Of a DNA stretch of 5,660 nt, positions 1 through 4,814 are shown one piece after another. Both the position numbers and the translations under genes were made by a program. Position 1 is the first letter of the stretch, and each line of letters starts with the position of its first letter. This DNA is from Methylococcaceae bacterium UBA7658 (GTDB lineage Bacteria > Pseudomonadota > Gammaproteobacteria > Methylococcales > Methylomonadaceae), in NCBI GenBank assembly GCA_002483425.1, contig DLHW01000028.1, forward strand, positions 42,123 through 47,782, in the 5' to 3' direction. The notes beneath the pieces were generated by a model. The model ran no database searches. It saw only the letters and a list, made by a program, of their open reading frames with translations, and was not told where the DNA came from.

Positions 1-112
1 AAATAAATTTAGAGTTGGGCATAATTTATAAAATTTTTTCGTCTAAAGCTATAAGTAAGAATACTTAGACAAGACTGCCGAGATAATTCAATGGTGGGAT
101 TATATTAAGGCG

Positions 113-140
113 CAAAAAAAGGAGCCGAAGCTCCTTTTTG
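113..140 (-). terminator. Intrinsic terminator of the VPIPA-anchored protein gene
   Basis: Read on the minus strand, GGAGC, the tetraloop TTCG and GCTCC are followed by a run of seven T. The A and T tracts on either side extend the stem to about ten pairs (116-125 with 130-139). The hairpin begins about 21 bases after the stop codon of the gene at 161-700. A GC stem closed by a UUCG loop and followed by U residues is a classical Rho-independent terminator. The flanking A and T runs make it nearly symmetrical, so it could also stop transcription arriving on the plus strand from the left. Confidence 0.9.
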
Positions 141-160
141 CTTAACCAAGCGAGTACTAT

Positions 161-700
161 TTAACTTGCTTTTCTGCGGCTTAGACCCAATAAACCGGCT
201 AAGGCGGAACCAAACAACCAGACAGCCGCAGGGATAGGCACCGCACCCGAAAATGCGCGGAAGTTGCTTAAACCGGCAAGATGCCCGTCGATTGTGAATT
301 GAAATTCAGTAACAGACGTTAAAAATTTAAAAAACAATTCATGTTGTCCGAAGTGAATCGCTAAAAAATCGAACGGTTTAGAAGAAGTAATGCTACCTAC
401 TTTACCACTGAGTTTGCTATCGCCGACTTTAATCAAATTGCTGACGCCGAATTGACCCTCGACGGCCGCTTTGATTTTATCGGGGCTTTGTTTAGGGAGA
501 TCGGTTTTTTGGTCATTGGTATGTAAGATTTGCTCTACAACCGATGCGCCTGAAAAAGCGAAAGTTGCGGGACGAATGAGACCGGTTAGACTCAACGTTC
601 CAGATGTCGCTCCGGGAATCGTTACGTCTACGAACGCCGCATTAGCATTACTACATAACAACACAAAACTACACAGCACTGTCATCAAATGGATTTTCAT
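161..700 (-). CDS. Secreted protein with VPIPA-type (PEP-CTERM-like) C-terminal sorting signal
   Basis: A 179-residue exported protein. Residues 1-21 form a signal peptide (charged start, hydrophobic core, cleavage after the A-N-A at 19-21). The middle (22-150) is a soluble domain I do not recognise, rich in Ser, Thr, Gly and Phe. The C-terminus has the tripartite exosortase signal: VPIPA at 154-158, a hydrophobic helix containing AAVWLFGSALAGLLGL, and the basic tail RRK at 175-177. Proteins of the PEP-CTERM/VPLPA-CTERM class are cut and anchored or released at the envelope by an exosortase, often together with exopolysaccharide. No exosortase gene lies in this window. The ATG at 700 is chosen because AGGAAAGAG sits just upstream; an in-frame TTG at 718 would put charged residues before the signal peptide. 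The gene is monocistronic, ending in its own terminator. The sorting call is firm; the molecular function is unknown. Confidence 0.88.
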   Translation of the reverse strand: MKIHLMTVLCSFVLLCSNANAAFVDVTIPGATSGTLSLTGLIRPATFAFSGASVVEQILHTNDQKTDLPKQSPDKIKAAVEGQFGVSNLIKVGDSKLSGKVGSITSSKPFDFLAIHFGQHELFFKFLTSVTEFQFTIDGHLAGLSNFRAFSGAVPIPAAVWLFGSALAGLLGLSRRKAS

Positions 701-712
701 TTTCTCTTTCCT
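701..712 (-). promoter_or_regulatory. Ribosome binding site that sets the start at 700
   Basis: On the minus strand AGGAAAGAGAAA directly precedes the ATG at 700. The AGGA core is at workable spacing. This decides against the upstream in-frame TTG at 718, which has no purine-rich site suitably placed before it. Confidence 0.65.
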
Positions 713-748
713 ATGCAAAATTAATTAATTTAAGTTTGCAATCCAGCT

Positions 749-771
749 ATCTTTTATTTCATATAAAAGAT
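749..771. repeat. Perfect 9-base inverted repeat in the leader of the VPIPA-protein gene
   Basis: ATCTTTTAT (749-757) and ATAAAAGAT (763-771) pair perfectly around a 5-base loop, about 50 bases upstream of the ATG at 700. It could be an operator or a leader hairpin. It is not a typical terminator because the stem is AT-rich and no strong T run follows. Its position in the presumed promoter region of the divergent-free minus-strand gene is the only functional hint. Confidence 0.4.
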
Positions 772-827
772 CTGTGACTTTCCGGCCTTGCTTCACAACA
801 AGTGTGGCTACACAATCATCCTTGCTC

Positions 828-850
828 AACAACAAAGCAATTTTGTTGTT
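828..850. repeat. Perfect 9-base inverted repeat
   Basis: AACAACAAA (828-836) and TTTGTTGTT (842-850) flank the 5-base loop GCAAT. On the plus strand the second arm is T-rich, but no continuous T run follows and no plus-strand gene ends here. It is recorded as a hairpin of unknown role. Confidence 0.4.
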
Positions 851-1117
851 TATATTTAAGTTAACTCTGAACCGGCTGATCAAGAAAATGCTGGGCTAAA
901 CCTAATTAATCCACCTTATGGCAACAAGCGTACTACCGGTTGAATTAATTACAAAACAACAATCATAACGAACGCGACTGCGTTAGCTGATTATTTTTAG
1001 GCTTATAAATCCCTCGAATCCTTGTAAAAGCTGGCTATTGGTATTATTGTTTTTTATTATTATGTTCAGTAAGTTAAGCAACTTAATCTGGCCAATGGAT
1101 TAAACTGAAGTAAACCC

Positions 1118-1219
1118 ATGGGGAAAATAGTCGCTTTATTACTGGGGGTTGTTCTACTGCCGTCAATAATTTTAATGTCTAATGCCGCAAAAATTTTAAC
1201 CGGCATCTTAAAGCATTAA
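1118..1219 (+). CDS. Doubtful 33-residue hydrophobic mini-protein
   Basis: An ATG-to-TAA frame encoding 33 residues. It begins MGKIVALLLGVVLLPSIILM, continues with SNAAKILTGILKH and then stops. The profile (short basic start, long hydrophobic core, S-N-A-A) is that of a signal peptide or a single-span membrane peptide. Upstream there is only a weak GAAG in place of a ribosome binding site. A nested inverted repeat fills its 3' half. It may be a small membrane protein, the remnant of a lost exported protein, or a chance ORF in AT-rich DNA. It would be the only plus-strand gene in the window, which counts against it. Confidence 0.2.
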   Translation: MGKIVALLLGVVLLPSIILMSNAAKILTGILKH

Positions 1220-1224
1220 AATTA
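1167..1224. repeat. Nested imperfect inverted repeat, 58 bases
   Basis: The outer arms TAATTTTAATG (1167-1177) and CATTAAAATTA (1214-1224) match over 11 bases. Inside them ATGCCG (1182-1187) pairs with CGGCAT (1201-1206), around a loop that is itself palindromic (AAAATTTT). The whole could fold as a long stem with one internal loop, on either strand. The role is unknown. Confidence 0.45.
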
Positions 1225-1397
1225 ACGTTTCCTTACAACAGTTTTAGCGAATACAACTTTACCGCCAAATTTTACCCTTGCGCTATTATATATTCATGGA
1301 GCTTAACAGTCACTTAAGTCAGGTATGGTTTGCAGGAAATAATCAATTTTTATTATCATGCCAATTATAACCTGAGCGTTGTTTCAATCCGGCGCAC

Positions 1398-1433
1398 TCT
1401 AAATCTTTTACAAACGCGCAACTATGATTTAGA
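1398..1433. repeat. 8-base inverted repeat just past the protease stop codon
   Basis: TCTAAATC (1398-1405) and GATTTAGA (1426-1433) flank a 20-base loop, starting about 13 bases downstream of the protease stop. The position suits an mRNA 3'-end structure. The stem is AT-rich and no T run follows on the minus strand, so it is not called a terminator. No better terminator for the operon is visible. Confidence 0.3.
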
Positions 1434-1445
1434 CCATCGGTGAAA

Positions 1446-2681
1446 TTAAGAACATATAAGTTTAAGTCCTAATGACTTCATGGCTTGGCAGACATCGATC
1501 AGCGTAGGGAGCCGGTTATTTTCCGGTGAATTTAAATTTTTTTTTCGTCCAGTCTTTACTAACGTCTCTCTTATAGACTCCGGTTTAAGCCAAGGCTGTT
1601 TCTCCAACATCAGTGCAACAACGCCGCTAACGGAAGCGGCCGCCAACGAACTGCCGGACAAAAAATCGTAACGATCGCCCGGCATCGTTGTCAAAATTTC
1701 AACGCCCGGAGCAGCAATAACCGATTGTTCGAGCCGCCATTGCGGAATGTCGTATTCGCCGTCCGGGCCGGATGAAATTACCGGGATGACAAAAGGTAAC
1801 GACGCAGGAAATCCCGGCTCGGCGCCGGTTTCAGAGGCAGCCGCAACTACCGTTATATCCCGGTTATCGGCCTCGCTTAACAATTTTTCCAGGAGCGGGT
1901 CGCCGGGGCCGCTCAAACTCAGGTTGAGTACCCGGTTGCCGTTGTTGATAGCGGCATCGACCGCTTTCGCTAACGTCCAACTGCTGCACAGGGCTTTTTC
2001 TTGGCGCCCGCCATACCAGCATGCCTTATAAACATCGATTTTAGCACCCGGTGCAATTCCGTTTATTCCGGTCCCATTGTTCGCTTGCGAGGCGATGATA
2101 CCGGTTACCGCCGTGCCGTGCATATCGTTACTAAAAGTCGCTAGTCCGCCTTCGACAAAATTTTCCGTTACCGAGATACGACCTTTAAGATCGACATGCT
2201 CTTTGTCGGCCCCGGTGTCGATGACGGCAATCGATATCCCTTTACCGGTCACCGTATTGTTTAATAAATCGGCGCGAATCAACTTGGGTCCGTATGATAA
2301 GTCTTGATAAGAAGCTGTATTATGGCCTTGTAAGCCGTCGAAAACTTGATTGAATTGAACTAATTCAATCCGGTTATCGGAACGCAGCCGCCGGGCCACC
2401 TCTTCGACTTCGACCATTTCGGAAACACGATAGACCAGGCAGTTGACTCGGATCGATTTCAAGGGAAATTTACCGGCAGGCTGGACATCGAACCGGTCGA
2501 GAATATCCCGGTTAATGGATTCCCATTGATCGCGCACATCTTCGGAAAGCGTGACAATGATTTGACGCGAATCGAATTGCTTAGGAACGCCGGCAATACC
2601 CTCCAATTTTGACGAAATTGCATTACAGCCCGAGATTATCAGCAAACTCAAAGCAATGAGGATTAAATGAACAGGGTTCAT
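1446..2681 (-). CDS. Lipoprotein subtilisin-like (S8) serine protease
   Basis: A 411-residue protein. The N-terminus is a lipoprotein signal with lipobox I16-S17-G18-C19; Asn at +2 fits outer-membrane sorting. Residues 38-115 look like an I9/fervidolysin-type propeptide. The S8 domain (about 125-395) carries Asp155 in AVIDTGAD, His188 in NDMHGT and Ser345 in SGSSLAAAS, and NLSLSG (253-258) matches the substrate-binding strand. Two deviations stand out. At the position of the oxyanion Asn (usual AAAGNEG) the sequence is AAASETG, giving Glu284. The Pro usually found four residues after the nucleophile is Ala349. Cys221 and Cys232 may form a disulfide. It is the last gene of the sigma/anti-sigma operon: its ATG overlaps the anti-sigma stop by 4 bases, and the nearest AAGGTG lies some 10 bases upstream, so translation is probably coupled. 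The likely role is periplasmic proteolysis tied to control of the sigma factor. The family is certain; activity and substrate are not. Confidence 0.93.
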   Translation of the reverse strand: MNPVHLILIALSLLIISGCNAISSKLEGIAGVPKQFDSRQIIVTLSEDVRDQWESINRDILDRFDVQPAGKFPLKSIRVNCLVYRVSEMVEVEEVARRLRSDNRIELVQFNQVFDGLQGHNTASYQDLSYGPKLIRADLLNNTVTGKGISIAVIDTGADKEHVDLKGRISVTENFVEGGLATFSNDMHGTAVTGIIASQANNGTGINGIAPGAKIDVYKACWYGGRQEKALCSSWTLAKAVDAAINNGNRVLNLSLSGPGDPLLEKLLSEADNRDITVVAAASETGAEPGFPASLPFVIPVISSGPDGEYDIPQWRLEQSVIAAPGVEILTTMPGDRYDFLSGSSLAAASVSGVVALMLEKQPWLKPESIRETLVKTGRKKNLNSPENNRLPTLIDVCQAMKSLGLKLICS

Positions 2682-3376
2682 TGCGTTAACGCACCTTGGA
2701 TTTCTTCAACGAATTTGATTTTAGGCGCAGTTCTAAGTTCGGTAACGGTTTGTTGAACGGTATTCTTATCTTGAACCGCCAATTGCAAGGTATATACGCC
2801 CAAAGTGGAAGGTCCGCTGATCAGTTGGGCACCGGATTTTAATAAGAGCGCCCGTATTTCTTGCTCGGTGATGTCGTGCGAGAAAACAATGTGCAGACGC
2901 GGCAAATCATGGTTAACAGCAGGGCTGGCGTTGGATAACGTTTCGAAACCCGGTTGCGCGAGATAAGGCAAAGGCTGACTAACAAGCACCATCATCAAGG
3001 TGGCAAGAGCGCCTGTTTCCAGAGCCATAAACCAAAATACCGGTTTAGGAATCGTTTTAAACCAGTTCCATCGGTTCGCCCGGTTTTGGTTTTCCTTCTT
3101 GAGAACGGTTTTAGCTTGCTCTTTCAGTTCTAATTCGTCTATTCCTTGCATTATCGCGGCAAATTGACCGGCGCTGGGCTTCCAAGAGCCGTCAGCTACG
3201 GAAACTTGATTTGTTGTTTCCAATTGCCGGTATAGATGTAGTTCTTGCCGACATAACGGGCAAGTTTCCAAATGCCGACTAACTCGTGATTTTTCCGGCG
3301 AATTTAAAGTATCCGTGATATACCATGGCAATAATTCGGCGATTTCATCGTGTTCTGGCGTTATTGGCTGACTCAT
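2678..3376 (-). CDS. Transmembrane zinc-finger anti-sigma factor with propeptide-like periplasmic domain
   Basis: A 232-residue membrane protein. The N-terminal cytoplasmic part is a zinc anti-sigma (ZAS/zf-HC2) domain: His9, then His35-x3-Cys39-x2-Cys42. The spacing between the two His fits the zinc ligands of RsrA and ChrR. It should bind and silence the sigma factor encoded just upstream. A charged linker (about 80-107) leads to one membrane helix (about 111-135). The periplasmic part (157-228) contains RLHIVFSHDI, the stretch GPSTLGVYTLQL and LRTAPKIKFVEE. This pattern resembles subtilase propeptides and also occurs in other anti-sigma factors, as far as I recall. The ATG overlaps the sigma stop (ATGA), and a perfect GGAGG (3383-3387) sits 6 bases upstream, so the protein is probably made at least as abundantly as the sigma factor. 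Stress-triggered release of the sigma factor is inferred from the family. Confidence 0.9.
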   Translation of the reverse strand: MSQPITPEHDEIAELLPWYITDTLNSPEKSRVSRHLETCPLCRQELHLYRQLETTNQVSVADGSWKPSAGQFAAIMQGIDELELKEQAKTVLKKENQNRANRWNWFKTIPKPVFWFMALETGALATLMMVLVSQPLPYLAQPGFETLSNASPAVNHDLPRLHIVFSHDITEQEIRALLLKSGAQLISGPSTLGVYTLQLAVQDKNTVQQTVTELRTAPKIKFVEEIQGALTQ

Positions 3377-4047
3377 GTTGGTCCTCCATTCAGTTCGTAA
3401 GGGTTTATCCCGCGCTTTTTGAGTATTTCAGCGAGCTTTTTTCTGGCGTGAAACACTCTTGTTTTAACTGTATTGACAGGGCAATCGGTGATGGCGGCAA
3501 CCTCTTCGTAGTTATAATGCTGGTTAAAGACGAGATCGAGCACCACTTGATGCTCGGGCGATAGCCGGGCCATGGCCCAAACTAAAATATCGCCCAGTTC
3601 CCAACCTAACACCGTTCGCTCGGGGTTATCCGGACCGGTCGCGGTTTCTTCCGCCGATTCGTCGTCCCAGTCATTACCGGCGGCATCCAGAACGGTCTGA
3701 TCGGAGGATTCTTCACGGTTGTACCGGCGTTGCCGCTCCCATACCTTGAGCGCTTTATTATGAGCAATCCCGAATAACCAAGTAGACAGTTTACCTTGAT
3801 CAGCATCGAAATGTCCGGCGTTTTGCCAAATCACCATCATGAAATCGTTGATGGCTTCGTCGACTAATTCCGGGCTTTTCAGTATTTTCATCATAAAATT
3901 ACCTATCCGCGGTGTGTAGTCGAAATAAAATTGTTCAAAAGCCTGTTTATCCTTAGCAGCAATACGCTGCAACAGCGTAATTCCAAGCTCTTCATTGCTT
4001 AAGCCTGCCGTTATTGAATCTTTTCTTTGTCCTGGATCACGAACCAT
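3373..4047 (-). CDS. ECF-type RNA polymerase sigma factor
   Basis: A 224-residue sigma-70-family protein of extracytoplasmic-function type, with only regions 2 and 4. Region 2 (about 25-110) includes DEAINDFMMVIWQNA and GKLSTWLFGIAHNKAL, the helices that bind core polymerase and the -10 element. Region 4 (about 150-212) includes LSPEHQVVLDLVF and the helix-turn-helix YEEVAAITDCPVNTVKTRVFHARKKL, which reads the -35 element. Between them lies a strongly acidic linker (about 111-145), longer than I would expect for a compact ECF factor. The start is set at the ATG at 4047 because AGGGAG lies 5 bases upstream; the in-frame TTG at 4080 would add 11 residues with no ribosome site. It is the first gene of the operon with its anti-sigma factor (4-base overlap) and an S8 protease. 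The specific ECF group is not assigned here. Confidence 0.94.
   Translation of the reverse strand: MVRDPGQRKDSITAGLSNEELGITLLQRIAAKDKQAFEQFYFDYTPRIGNFMMKILKSPELVDEAINDFMMVIWQNAGHFDADQGKLSTWLFGIAHNKALKVWERQRRYNREESSDQTVLDAAGNDWDDESAEETATGPDNPERTVLGWELGDILVWAMARLSPEHQVVLDLVFNQHYNYEEVAAITDCPVNTVKTRVFHARKKLAEILKKRGINPYELNGGPT
3383..3387 (-). promoter_or_regulatory. Strong ribosome binding site of the anti-sigma gene
   Basis: GGAGG on the minus strand, 6 bases before the ATG at 3376 and inside the end of the sigma gene. This is an ideal Shine-Dalgarno, stronger than the one for the protease gene, and fits a need for anti-sigma to keep pace with sigma. Confidence 0.75.
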
Positions 4048-4052
4048 TTCTG

Positions 4053-4058
4053 CTCCCT
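4053..4058 (-). promoter_or_regulatory. Ribosome binding site that sets the sigma-factor start
   Basis: AGGGAG on the minus strand with 5-base spacing to the ATG at 4047. It supports this start over the in-frame TTG at 4080. Confidence 0.7.
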
Positions 4059-4145
4059 GAACAGATAATAAAGTCCGCAAATTTTACCTAAAATACGCCA
4101 TTATTAAGAGCCTTTCCGCAATTGAACTCGATTTAAGTGCTCAGG

Positions 4146-4159
4146 TTTTTTTTAGTTCC
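4146..4159 (-). promoter_or_regulatory. Possible ECF-type -35 element (GGAAC plus A-tract) upstream of the sigma operon
   Basis: On the minus strand GGAAC is followed by TAAAAAAAA, about 100 bases upstream of the sigma ATG. GGAAC followed by an A/T tract is typical of -35 elements read by ECF sigma factors, and ECF genes often activate themselves. Thirteen bases of this (GAACTAAAAAAAA) recur upstream of the gene at 4302-4814. I cannot point to a matching -10 at fixed spacing in both copies, so this remains a suggestion. Confidence 0.35.
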
Positions 4160-4230
4160 TTGACCGGAAGAGATCATTACTCAGAATATACATTCGTTAT
4201 TCGAACAAAAGATAGCTTAAGACTTAACTC

Positions 4231-4249
4231 AGCCGCATCAAAAGCGGCT
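4231..4249. repeat. Alternative small hairpin overlapping the main stem-loop
   Basis: AGCCGC (4231-4236) pairs with GCGGCT (4244-4249) around the loop ATCAAAA. The last four bases are also the outer arm of the larger stem-loop at 4246-4274, so both cannot form fully at once. Confidence 0.45.
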
Positions 4250-4274
4250 CGCCTAATTCGGCATTAGGCGAGCC
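4246..4274 (-). terminator. Strong stem-loop, probable terminator of the four-cysteine protein gene
   Basis: GGCTCGCCTAAT (4246-4257) and ATTAGGCGAGCC (4263-4274) form a perfect 12-base stem around a 5-base loop. It starts 27 bases past the stop codon of the gene at 4302-4814. On the minus strand the stem is followed by GCTTTTGA, only a short T run set back by two bases, so termination may be imperfect. It separates this gene from the sigma operon 3' of it. Confidence 0.65.
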
Positions 4275-4301
4275 TGGACACGTTTTACCAATAAATAGTC
4301 T

Positions 4302-4814
4302 TTAAGGTTCGTCGATGGTAATTGAAGCAATACCGGAATCGGGATCGATCAAACCTTTTCTTGGGAGTGTACACTGAACGCCATAAGCGCCGCGGTCGAA
4401 TTCACTCACCGGTGTTAAGGTTAACGTTGTGCCCGCGCTGTTGGTGCCCGAAGTCGCTCTTACCGAGCCAAGGAACGATTGGCTGCCAGTTGGCGACATG
4501 CTGCGAACCCGGCACAGAATATCGTCCTCGCCGATCAGCGTCGAACTGTTATCGAACACAACGACCCTGATGCTGGTGGGCGCGGCAGTCACATTATCCC
4601 TAACTAAAGGGCAGAGCACCGTAACATCGCCGAAATTACTGGTATTGAATAAGCGGCCGTTGAGATCCCGTACGATTGTGCCTATACCTGAAACTTGTAC
4701 GCAATTAGTTGCCGGTATGGTTTTTTCATCGGCACGGCTTGGACTGTACATTCCACTCAATGCAGCGATTGAAATTGCCATAGCAAATAATTTTTTAAAG
4801 TTTTGGGTTTTCAT
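4302..4814 (-). CDS. Secreted four-cysteine protein of unknown function
   Basis: A 170-residue exported protein. Residues 1-28 are a signal peptide (KK near the start, hydrophobic stretch LFAMAISIAALSG, likely cleavage after S-R-A at 28). The mature part has four cysteines at 38, 68, 101 and 148, which fits two disulfides in the periplasm. Short blocks around them (N-C-V-Q, L-C-P-L-V-R-D, I-L-C-R-V-R, V-Q-C-T-L-P) alternate with predicted beta-strands such as SIRVVVFD and TTLTLTPVS, suggesting a small beta-sandwich. Similar hypothetical proteins with this Cys layout seem familiar to me from proteobacteria, but I know no named function. The ATG is preceded by AAGGAGT at ideal spacing (4819-4825). 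It appears to be a single-gene unit, and its leader shares a 13-base motif with that of the sigma operon, so it may be a target of that sigma factor (inference). Confidence 0.85.
   Translation of the reverse strand: MKTQNFKKLFAMAISIAALSGMYSPSRADEKTIPATNCVQVSGIGTIVRDLNGRLFNTSNFGDVTVLCPLVRDNVTAAPTSIRVVVFDNSSTLIGEDDILCRVRSMSPTGSQSFLGSVRATSGTNSAGTTLTLTPVSEFDRGAYGVQCTLPRKGLIDPDSGIASITIDEP

Larger units (their letters stand above)
729..1445. other. Long AT-rich intergenic region without a convincing gene
   Basis: This stretch of about 720 bases separates the protease gene (end 1446) from the start of the VPIPA-protein gene. It is visibly richer in A and T than the coding parts and contains stops in all frames at short intervals. 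What can be seen is several inverted repeats (749-771, 828-850, 1070-1085, 1167-1224, 1398-1433) and a doubtful 33-codon ORF at 1118-1219. No tRNA, other RNA gene or protein remnant is recognisable. It may hold the promoter of the gene at 161-700, but no -35/-10 pair stands out clearly enough to name. Confidence 0.6.

Noticed and set aside
41..70. Small hairpin TAAGTA/TACTTA flanked by GTCT/AGAC near the left edge
   Set aside because: Short AT-rich stem with no T run and no gene in view to relate it to.
701..718. TTG start at 718 for the VPIPA-anchored protein
   Set aside because: It would add six residues, three of them basic, ahead of the signal peptide, and would run through the ribosome site that serves the ATG at 700.
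471..728. Plus-strand ORF of 85 codons
   Set aside because: It lies opposite the well-supported VPIPA-anchored protein gene, has no family features, and its composition is that of an antisense shadow.
1480..2307. Three plus-strand ORFs opposite the protease gene
   Set aside because: They are antisense to a gene with a complete catalytic triad; none shows motifs or a ribosome site.
3325..3806. Plus-strand ORF at 3325-3564 and minus-strand ORF at 3606-3806
   Set aside because: Both overlap the sigma factor gene in other frames and have no recognisable protein features.
4048..4080. TTG start at 4080 for the sigma factor
   Set aside because: The ATG at 4047 has AGGGAG at 5-base spacing; the TTG has no such site.
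745..4217. AAAAGATAGCT found on the minus strand near 745-755 and on the plus strand at 4207-4217
   Set aside because: An 11-base match in different contexts and opposite orientations relative to genes; most likely chance in AT-rich spacers.
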